Shown: in pieces, positions 1-5,572 of the stretch
Position numbering within the stretch: position 1 is the stretch's first letter
Layout of the letters: each line of letters begins with the position of its first letter
Assembly: GCA_910583675.1 (NCBI GenBank)
Contig: CAJTYH010000070.1
Location: 1 to 7,170 of the forward strand
DNA from: an uncultured Muribaculaceae bacterium
GTDB lineage: Bacteria; Bacteroidota; Bacteroidia; Bacteroidales; Muribaculaceae
Length of the DNA stretch: 7,170 bases
Direction of reading: 5' to 3'
Made by a program: the position numbers and the translations under genes
Notes under the pieces: generated by a model
The model's input: only the letters and a program-made list of their open reading frames with translations
Database searches by the model: none
Told to the model about the DNA's origin: nothing

Positions 1-18
1 CAATTCTATCACTATATC

Positions 19-50
19 TTTCCGCATTTCACTTTTTTGTAGTAACTTTG
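19..50 (+). promoter_or_regulatory. Bacteroidota-type promoter of prfB
   Basis: TAACTTTG at 43-50 matches the Bacteroidota -7 consensus TAnnTTTG exactly, and TTTC at 19-22 lies 20 bp upstream as a three-of-four match to the -33 element TTTG. Transcription would start about seven bases after the -7 box, near 57, leaving a leader of about 18 bases before the ATG at 75. This rules out the in-frame TTG at 48-50 as a start, because it lies inside the promoter box. Confidence 0.7.
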
Positions 51-74
51 CACCTCAAAAGAAACGATATTGGT

Positions 75-1196
75 ATGATTACGCAAGAACAACTGAAAGA
101 GATGGTGGAGCGCAAGGATGCTCTGAAAAAATATCTTGATGTTGACAATAAGAAAATACAGATAGAGGAGGAGGAACTCCGCACACATGTGCCCGACTTC
201 TGGGAGCACCCCAAGGAGGCGCAAGCCCAGATGAAGAAGATCAAGGATCTGCAGGCCTGGGTAAACGGGTATCAGGATGTGGAGACGGCGGTAGACGAGC
301 TTTCCAACGGCTGGGACTTCTACAAGGAGGAACTTCTTGAGGAGTCGGAGCTGGATGCCCTCTATGCCGATGCCGTGAAGAAAACGGAAGCCCTGGAGCT
401 TCGCAACATGTTGCGCCGCGAGGAAGACCACATGGGAGTTGTCCTCAAGATCAACTCGGGTGCCGGCGGCACGGAAAGCCAGGACTGGGCTTCGATGCTC
501 ATGCGCATGTATCTCCGTTATTGCGAGAAGCACAACTACAAGACCTCCATCGCGAACTTGCTCGAGGGGGACGAGGCCGGAATCAAGTCCTGCACCATCA
601 ATGTGGAGGGGGATTTCGCATATGGCTACCTTAAGAGCGAGAACGGTGTGCACCGTCTGGTGCGCGTCTCTCCATATAATGCCCAGGGTAAGCGAATGAC
701 CTCTTTCGCGTCTGTATTCGTGACTCCACTTGTGGACGATACCATTGACGTAAAGATAGAGCCGGCGCTAATGTCGTGGGATACCTTCCGAAGCGGTGGC
801 GCCGGTGGGCAGAACGTGAACAAGGTGGAGTCCGGTGTGCGTCTGCGCTACCAGTATACCGATCCCTATACAGGGGAAAAGGAGGAGATCTTGATTGAGA
901 ATACCGAAACCCGTGACCAGCCTAAGAACCGTGAGAATGCATTGCGCCACTTGCGTTCGATCCTTTATGAGAAGGAGATGAACCATCGCCTGGAGGAACA
1001 GGCTAAGGTGGAGGCCGGGAAGATGAAAATAGAGTGGGGATCGCAGATACGCAGCTATGTGTTTGACGACCGTCGTGTAAAGGATCATCGCACGGGGTTC
1101 CAGACTTCCGATGTGAATGCCGTGATGGACGGAGACCTTGACGGGTTCATAAAGTCATACCTTATGGAATTTGCAGAGTCAATCAGCAATGAGTGA
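75..1196 (+). CDS. prfB: Peptide chain release factor 2 (RF2), frameshift-free
   Basis: RF2 is a cytoplasmic class-I release factor that reads UGA and UAA in the ribosomal A site and triggers peptidyl-tRNA hydrolysis. The 373-residue product has the usual RF2 length. It has an N-terminal helical domain opening MITQEQLKEMVERKDALKKY, an acidic and hydrophilic coiled region, the codon-recognition domain, and the catalytic GGQ loop at residues 244-246 within GAGGQNVNKVESGVR. The tripeptide that reads the stop codon is S199-P200-Y201, where the E. coli-type protein has SPF. ATG 75 is chosen because the upstream in-frame TTG (48) lies in the promoter; there is no clear Shine-Dalgarno sequence, which is normal in this phylum. 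The position where most bacterial prfB genes carry the programmed +1 shift (CTT TGA C) reads CTT GAT here, so no frameshift is needed. The gene ends in TGA, its own product's codon, and seems to be monocistronic. Confidence 0.96.
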   Translation: MITQEQLKEMVERKDALKKYLDVDNKKIQIEEEELRTHVPDFWEHPKEAQAQMKKIKDLQAWVNGYQDVETAVDELSNGWDFYKEELLEESELDALYADAVKKTEALELRNMLRREEDHMGVVLKINSGAGGTESQDWASMLMRMYLRYCEKHNYKTSIANLLEGDEAGIKSCTINVEGDFAYGYLKSENGVHRLVRVSPYNAQGKRMTSFASVFVTPLVDDTIDVKIEPALMSWDTFRSGGAGGQNVNKVESGVRLRYQYTDPYTGEKEEILIENTETRDQPKNRENALRHLRSILYEKEMNHRLEEQAKVEAGKMKIEWGSQIRSYVFDDRRVKDHRTGFQTSDVNAVMDGDLDGFIKSYLMEFAESISNE

Positions 1197-1236
1197 TCTT
1201 TTCGACAAGTAAGCATTGACGCATTGAATACATCTA

Positions 1237-1281
1237 TGTCCGGCGGTTCAGTCTGCGAATCTGCCGGGCATTTGCTTTTTT
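1237..1281 (+). terminator. Rho-independent terminator after prfB
   Basis: TGTCCGGC (1237-1244) pairs with GCCGGGCA (1263-1270) over 8 bp with one G-U pair. An 18-base loop can partly close through TTC/GAA. The stem is followed directly by TTTGCTTTTTT (1271-1281). Position 41 bases after the prfB stop, a GC-rich stem and a T-tract make this a good intrinsic terminator. Confidence 0.7.
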
Positions 1282-1293
1282 CGGTAGTAAAGT

Positions 1294-1326
1294 AACCGCC
1301 GGTCTCCTCAGCGGGGACCGGCGGTT
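1294..1326. other. Strong GC-rich hairpin, second in tandem after prfB
   Basis: AACCGCCGGTC (1294-1304) is a perfect inverted repeat of GACCGGCGGTT (1316-1326). The stem extends inward by about three more pairs (one G-U) to leave a TCAGC loop. No T-tract follows it on either strand, so it is not a classical terminator by itself. Its arms repeat the CCGGCGGTT found at 1240-1248 in the preceding terminator. It could be a 3'-end stabiliser, a back-up terminator or part of a switching structure. Confidence 0.6.
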
Positions 1327-1543
1327 GATGGTCTAAATAGTTGATGTCTGCGGAAGGATTGTTTTATGTAGGTTTTGAAGCGTAGTCTGCTTCCGCAGCT
1401 ATGTAATCTATTGCTTTATTATCTTTACGTATATAAGACTGCCCGGGGATGGAAAGGTTTAAACCGGTTTGAAAAAAATCCGCAAAAAAATGGCTGCCAA
1501 AAGTGCAAAATATGAAATTGATTTGAAAAGCCGGAATATTGGT
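1327..1543. other. Intergenic region: inverted repeat, palindromes, A-tracts; no gene seen
   Basis: This is the rest of the 428-base gap between prfB and the redox operon. No convincing coding sequence is present on either strand; the open frame on the minus strand here starts at a non-ATG codon and crosses the operon promoter. Visible structure includes a 9-bp inverted repeat CTGCGGAAG (1348-1356) / CTTCCGCAG (1390-1398), two overlapping 10-bp palindromes GGTTTAAACC (1456-1465) and AAACCGGTTT (1461-1470), and A-tracts at 1472-1478, 1484-1490, 1499-1502, 1507-1510 and 1526-1529. The palindromes may be an operator and the A-tracts an upstream element for the promoter at 1544-1575, but this is inferred from position only. 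Confidence 0.4.
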
Positions 1544-1575
1544 ATTGCGGATTCGTGAGGGAAGATGTAATTTTG
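1544..1575 (+). promoter_or_regulatory. Bacteroidota-type promoter of the redox operon
   Basis: TAATTTTG (1568-1575) matches TAnnTTTG exactly, and ATTG (1544-1547) lies 20 bp upstream as the -33 element. The predicted transcription start is near 1582, giving a leader of about 43 bases before the ATG at 1625. No second promoter is evident inside the four-gene operon. Confidence 0.7.
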
Positions 1576-1624
1576 CGAGCGGGGAAGGGGTGACTACATC
1601 ACATTTTTGCAAAAAAACAAGTAT

Positions 1625-3121
1625 ATGTTAAGGAAAATACGTATTGGACTGGCTGTTGTCGTATGGATAGCGATAACTCTCCTGTTCCTTGATTTTACGG
1701 GAGTGGCTCATGCATGGTTCGGATGGCTTGCCAGGATACAGTTTTTGCCGGCGTTGCTGGCGCTGAATGTCGGGGTTGTGATGGCCTTGGTCGTATTGAC
1801 ATTGCTGTTCGGACGTGTGTATTGCTCGGTGATATGTCCCCTTGGCATAATGCAGGATGGAATCGCGTGGTTCGGCAAGAAAGCGCGCAGGAACCGTTAC
1901 GGCTATTCTCCCGCCAAGAACTGGCTGCGCTACGGTGTATTCGTGGTTTTTGTGATTGCTCTTGTCTGCGGGATCGGTTCCCTTGCGGCTCTTCTGGCAC
2001 CTTACAGCTCATATGGACGTATTGTCCAGAACCTGCTTGGGCCGGTATGGGCGTGGGGAAACAATGTGCTGGCATATCTGGCCGAACGCGCCGGAAGCTA
2101 TGCGTTTTATGAGGTAGATGTGTGGGTGCGTGCCTGGACAACGTTTGCCGTCGCTGCGGTGACTTTTGTGGTGATTGCCGTGCTTGCCTACCGCAACGGA
2201 CGCACTTACTGCAACACTATATGCCCGGTGGGCACGCTGCTGGGTATTCTTTCCCGTTTCTCCCTGTTCCGTCCGGTGATAGACACCTCCAAATGCAACG
2301 GTTGCGGTTTGTGTGCACGTAATTGCAAGAGCGCTTGCATAGACAGCAAGACGCATACCGTGGATTTCTCACGGTGCGTGGTCTGCATGGACTGTGTGGA
2401 GAAATGTCATCAGCATGCCATCAGCTATACCATGCGCCGGCGACCGGCAGCAGTTGCAGAACCCTCAAAACAGAAAACAGCAGCGGTCTCAGACGATGCT
2501 CGACGTCGTTTCCTTGGTGCCACGGTGGCTGTGGCATCAGCATCAGCCCTGCATGCCGCAGACAAGACCGTGGATGGTGGACTTGCAGCGATAACCGACA
2601 AGAAGAAGCCTGAGCGTCGCACACGCATAGCGCCTCCCGGAGCCGTGAGTTTGCGGCATATGGCACAGCATTGCACGGCATGTCAACTTTGTGTGGCGGC
2701 GTGTCCCAACGGTGTGCTCCGTCCGTCGGGCGATCTTCTGACGATGATGCAGCCTGAGGCTTCCTATGAGCGTGGATATTGCCGTCCGGAATGCACCAAA
2801 TGTTCCGAGGTGTGTCCAGCGGGTGCAATAAAACTTGTTGACAAGGCAGACAAGTCCTCGATACAGATCGGCCATGCCGTGTGGGTAAAGGCAAACTGCG
2901 TGCCTCTCACGGATGGTGTGGAGTGCGGCAACTGTGCCCGCCATTGTCCGACGGGTGCCATACAGATGGTGCCGTCAGACGCTTCGGATCCCGATTCCGT
3001 GAAGATTCCTGTGGTCAATCAGGAACGCTGCATCGGTTGCGGGGCATGCGAGAACCTATGCCCGGCGCGTCCGTTCAGTGCCATATATGTGGAAGGCCAT
3101 GAGGTGCACAAATATATCTAA
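1625..3121 (+). CDS. NapH-NapG-like fusion: membrane polyferredoxin with internal Tat-like motif
   Basis: The 498-residue protein starts MLRKIRIGLAVVVW; an in-frame TTG at 1607 would add only six residues. Residues 1-270 resemble NapH. There are four membrane segments (about 6-24, 39-62, 103-125, 169-189), each pair followed by a CxxxCP motif (C67/C71 and C196/C200), then a two-cluster ferredoxin (C224, C227, C230, C234; C251, C254, C257, C261). A hydrophilic linker leads to R293-R294-R295-F-L-G, a Tat-like motif followed by an alanine-rich stretch and a possible ALHA cleavage site. Residues 335-498 resemble NapG, including RTRIAPPGAVS and four cysteine groups starting at C350, C386, C425 and C469. 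In the Nap system, NapH takes electrons from quinol and NapG carries them in the periplasm. The length is close to NapH plus NapG combined. By this model the first half faces the cytoplasm and the second half the periplasm. It is the first gene of the operon, 18 bases before the AKR gene. No nitrate reductase is present, so nitrate is not the implied substrate. Confidence 0.85.
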   Translation: MLRKIRIGLAVVVWIAITLLFLDFTGVAHAWFGWLARIQFLPALLALNVGVVMALVVLTLLFGRVYCSVICPLGIMQDGIAWFGKKARRNRYGYSPAKNWLRYGVFVVFVIALVCGIGSLAALLAPYSSYGRIVQNLLGPVWAWGNNVLAYLAERAGSYAFYEVDVWVRAWTTFAVAAVTFVVIAVLAYRNGRTYCNTICPVGTLLGILSRFSLFRPVIDTSKCNGCGLCARNCKSACIDSKTHTVDFSRCVVCMDCVEKCHQHAISYTMRRRPAAVAEPSKQKTAAVSDDARRRFLGATVAVASASALHAADKTVDGGLAAITDKKKPERRTRIAPPGAVSLRHMAQHCTACQLCVAACPNGVLRPSGDLLTMMQPEASYERGYCRPECTKCSEVCPAGAIKLVDKADKSSIQIGHAVWVKANCVPLTDGVECGNCARHCPTGAIQMVPSDASDPDSVKIPVVNQERCIGCGACENLCPARPFSAIYVEGHEVHKYI

Positions 3122-3139
3122 TCCTAATAGTCGTTGATG

Positions 3140-4546
3140 ATGAATAAAACAACCGGAAATATGAACCGCCGCGAGTTTCTGCGGCGTGTGGGTGTCGGAA
3201 CTGCGGCCGTGGGAGCTACGATATTGCCCGGATGCAGTCCGAAGGAAGAATCCTATGCGGATGCCTACTCCGCGGACGCTTCAGACATACCTACCGACAA
3301 GATGACATTGCGCACCAATCCCAGCACAGGCGACAAAGTGTCGCTGCTCGGTTTCGGTTGCATGCGTTGGCCTACCGTCAAGGGGGAAAGTGCCCGTGAC
3401 GGAGCGGAGGATATAGACCAGGAGATGGTAAACCGTTTGGTAGATACTGCCATAGCCCACGGCGTGAACTATTTCGATACGTCCCCCGCTTATTGCCGAG
3501 GACTTTCGGAGCATGCCACGGGCATAGCGCTGAGCCGCCATCCGCGTGACAAGTATTTCATCGCCACAAAGCTATCGAATTTCGCCCCGTCCACATGGAG
3601 CCGCGAGGCTTCCATAGGGATGTATAGGAATTCGATGAAGGAGCTTCAGGTGGATTACATCGACTACATGCTGCTGCATGCCATAGGCATGGGTCGGGGG
3701 ATGGAAGAGTTCAACGCCCGTTACATAGACAACGGGATGCTTGATTTCCTGCTTGCCGAGCGTGAGGCGGGGCGCATCCGTAACCTTGGATTTTCCTATC
3801 ACGGAGACATAAGAGTGTTCGACCATCTGCTTGCCAATCATGACAAATACAAATGGGATTTCGTGCAGATCCAACTCAATTACCTTGACTGGCAGCATGC
3901 ACAAGGCAACAATACCAATGCGGAATATCTTTATGGCGAGTTGGAGAAACGTGGCATACCGGCAGTGATCATGGAACCGCTGCTGGGAGGCCGTCTGTCA
4001 AAGGTTCACGACCATGTAGTGGCGCGTTTCAAGCAGGCGGAGCCTGACAGGAGCGTGGCATCGTGGGCGTTCCGTTATGCCGGCACGCATCCCGGGGTGC
4101 TGACGGTGCTCAGTGGAATGACATACATGGAACACCTGACCGACAACTTACGGTCGTTCTGCCCTTTGAAGCCTCTAACCGATGAGGAGATGCAATTCCT
4201 TTATGACACTGCGGATATCATGATGCAGTATCCTACCATTCCGTGCAACGACTGCAAATATTGCATGCCTTGCCCCTACGGACTTGACATACCCGCGATT
4301 CTTACGCATTACAACAAGTGCGTGAACGAAGGAAACGTGCCCGAGAGTGCTCAGGCGGAGAACTACCGCAAGGCTCGGCAAGCATTCCTTGTTGGATATG
4401 ACCGTTCGGTGCCCAAACTGCGTCAGGCCAACCATTGCATCGGTTGCCGTAAGTGTGTATCGCACTGTCCCCAGTCCATAGACATACCTGCGGAACTGGC
4501 GCGTATAGACGGTTTCGTGGAGAAGTTGAAGCAGGGAACGTTGTGA
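3140..4546 (+). CDS. Tat-exported lipoprotein: aldo/keto reductase fused to 2x[4Fe-4S] ferredoxin
   Basis: The product has 468 residues; ATG 3137 (one residue longer) and ATG 3161 (seven shorter) are equally possible starts. The N-terminus holds a Tat motif R10-R11-E-F-L, a short hydrophobic stretch and a lipobox LPGC with C32 as the predicted lipidated residue. The sequence then continues SPKEES. Residues about 50-355 form an AKR (TIM-barrel) domain with the full catalytic tetrad D113, Y118 (FDTSPAY), K144 (ATKLS) and H180 (LLHA). The C-terminus is a ferredoxin-like domain with C369, C372, C375, C378 and C433, C436, C439, C443, suited to two [4Fe-4S] clusters. This architecture matches the COG1453 type of AKR. 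Usual AKRs use NADPH in the cytosol; a Tat-exported copy would be loaded with cofactor before export and probably receives electrons through the clusters, plausibly from the preceding NapHG-like protein. The substrate is unknown. The stop codon overlaps the next start (TGATG). Confidence 0.9.
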   Translation: MNKTTGNMNRREFLRRVGVGTAAVGATILPGCSPKEESYADAYSADASDIPTDKMTLRTNPSTGDKVSLLGFGCMRWPTVKGESARDGAEDIDQEMVNRLVDTAIAHGVNYFDTSPAYCRGLSEHATGIALSRHPRDKYFIATKLSNFAPSTWSREASIGMYRNSMKELQVDYIDYMLLHAIGMGRGMEEFNARYIDNGMLDFLLAEREAGRIRNLGFSYHGDIRVFDHLLANHDKYKWDFVQIQLNYLDWQHAQGNNTNAEYLYGELEKRGIPAVIMEPLLGGRLSKVHDHVVARFKQAEPDRSVASWAFRYAGTHPGVLTVLSGMTYMEHLTDNLRSFCPLKPLTDEEMQFLYDTADIMMQYPTIPCNDCKYCMPCPYGLDIPAILTHYNKCVNEGNVPESAQAENYRKARQAFLVGYDRSVPKLRQANHCIGCRKCVSHCPQSIDIPAELARIDGFVEKLKQGTL

Positions 4547-5022
4547 TGGCAGTAGGAAAAGAGGAACGGGAGGCAGCCATAGCGGAACTGATGCAGACCG
4601 GTTGCTCGTGCGTGGTCTGCAATGGCAACGGCACGCGCAGGTTTCACCGGAAAGGGGTGATCGACCTGTATGAGCTGCTTATGGAGTCACCTGCCGAATT
4701 GCATGGTGCCTTTATAGCCGACAAGGTTGTGGGGAAAGGTGCTGCGGCGCTGATGGTGCTTGGTGGCATAGTCCGTGTCTGGACTGCGGTGATAAGCCAC
4801 CCGGCTTTGGAACTGTTGGAGCGGGGAGGGGTGGTAGTGGAGCATGCAGAAGTCGTGCCCAATATCATAAACCGTGCCGGCACGGGGATCTGTCCGGTAG
4901 AGGAACTTTGCGCTTGTGCGTCCACGGCGGAAGAGTGCCTTCCGCTGATACGCCAATTCATTGAAAACAATAAATCAAAACAAGGAAACGATGGAAGCAA
5001 CGGTAAAACTTCATTCTTATAG
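4546..5022 (+). CDS. DUF1893 (TM1506-like) protein, deaminase-like fold without zinc motif
   Basis: The start ATG shares its A with the TGA stop of the AKR gene, so translation is probably coupled. The 158-residue product is soluble and resembles the DUF1893 family. The Thermotoga member TM1506 has, from memory, a cytidine-deaminase-like fold. Family-typical stretches are ADKVVGKGAAALMVLGG (59-74) and AVISHPALELL (81-91). Where active deaminases carry H/CxE and PCxxC zinc motifs, I see none, so a normal zinc deaminase activity is unlikely. Seven cysteines are present: C20, C22, C25 near the N-terminus, and C116, C122, C124, C131 towards the C-terminus, which could bind a metal or cluster, but the family role is unknown. 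The last 18 or so residues are low-complexity and arise where the gene overlaps the next one by 32 bases. Its role is presumably tied to the redox operon. Confidence 0.8.
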   Translation: MAVGKEEREAAIAELMQTGCSCVVCNGNGTRRFHRKGVIDLYELLMESPAELHGAFIADKVVGKGAAALMVLGGIVRVWTAVISHPALELLERGGVVVEHAEVVPNIINRAGTGICPVEELCACASTAEECLPLIRQFIENNKSKQGNDGSNGKTSFL

Positions 5023-5494
5023 TTACGGTGATTATCGCACTTATCTTTATGCGACGCTTTTCATTGCGGGCAACATAATCTTCCCGCAACTGGCTCATCT
5101 GATGCCGCAGGGAGGGCTTGTGTGGCTGCCGATATATTTCTTCACGTTCATAGGTGCTTATAAGTATGGATGGCGCGTGGGATTGCTTACGGCGCTGTTT
5201 TCCCCGCTGGTGAACCATCTGCTGTTCGGTATGCCCGGTGCGGCTGTGCTGCCGGTGATATTGCTCAAGTCCACGGTTTTGGCGTTGATTGCGGCAGCTG
5301 TGGCAAGGCGTGCCGAGAGTGTGAGCCTTCTTGCCCTCTTAGCTGTGGTGGCAGGGTATCAGATTGTCGGGACTTTGGGTGAGATGCTGATGGTGCCGGT
5401 ATGGACAGACGCGCTACAGGATCTGCGTCTGGGATGGCCGGGAATGCTCCTGCAGGTAGCCGTAGGATATGCGGTACTTAAATCGCTGAAATAA
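4991..5494 (+). CDS. Small polytopic membrane protein, ECF-transporter S-component-like
   Basis: The 167-residue, very hydrophobic protein has about five or six membrane segments (roughly 18-36, 41-59, 61-79, 84-108, 113-133, 145-163). ATG 4991 is preferred over the upstream in-frame TTG 4961 because a purine-rich AAGGAAACG precedes it. It overlaps the DUF1893 gene by 32 bases. Size, topology and segments such as GAYKYGWRVGLLTALFSPLVNHLL resemble Bacteroidales proteins usually annotated as ECF transporter S component. S components bind a vitamin or metal substrate and work with a shared EcfT/EcfA module. No EcfA or EcfT gene is in the window, so the energising module would have to lie elsewhere, or the protein acts alone. 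The ligand cannot be read from sequence. It is the last gene of the operon. Confidence 0.7.
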   Translation: MEATVKLHSYSYGDYRTYLYATLFIAGNIIFPQLAHLMPQGGLVWLPIYFFTFIGAYKYGWRVGLLTALFSPLVNHLLFGMPGAAVLPVILLKSTVLALIAAAVARRAESVSLLALLAVVAGYQIVGTLGEMLMVPVWTDALQDLRLGWPGMLLQVAVGYAVLKSLK

Positions 5495-5513
5495 ACAATG
5501 CAATATAAAATGA

Positions 5514-5555
5514 CAACGGGCACATCCACGTCTTGAACGGCGGATGTGCCCGTTG
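5514..5555. terminator. Bidirectional terminator between convergent genes
   Basis: CAACGGGCACATCC (5514-5527) pairs perfectly with GGATGTGCCCGTTG (5542-5555), a 14-bp stem with a 14-base loop. It lies 19 bases after the plus-strand S-component stop and 17 bases after the minus-strand SIMPL stop. A T-rich stretch (TCATTTTATATTG, read on the minus strand) follows on the minus side. The plus side has only GGGTTTATG, so termination there is weaker by sequence. Confidence 0.85.
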
Positions 5556-5572
5556 CGGGTTTATGAAAAAAA

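Noticed and set aside
48..74. TTG start giving RF2 nine extra residues
   Set aside because: The TTG is the last three bases of the TAACTTTG promoter box, upstream of the expected transcription start; ATG 75 fits RF2 family N-termini.
12..653. 213-codon minus-strand frame opposite prfB
   Set aside because: It is antisense to a clear, full-length conserved gene and its translation is typical of shadow coding.
1190..1213. Tiny frame ATGAGTGATCTTTTCGAC... overlapping the prfB stop (seven codons)
   Set aside because: Too short to support; TGA overlap suggests coupling, but no downstream gene follows before the terminator.
1348..1398. Inverted repeat CTGCGGAAG/CTTCCGCAG as an insertion-sequence end or riboswitch
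   Set aside because: Only 9 bp with a 33-base loop, no transposase, no target duplication and no recognisable riboswitch core.
1364..1612. 82-codon open frame on the minus strand
   Set aside because: It starts at a non-ATG codon, spans the operon promoter and palindromes, and its translation resembles no family I recognise.
1695..3018. Multiple overlapping frames of 60-157 codons on both strands inside the NapHG-like gene
   Set aside because: All lie inside a well-supported gene with family motifs throughout; translations are rich in Cys, His and Arg as expected for shadow frames.
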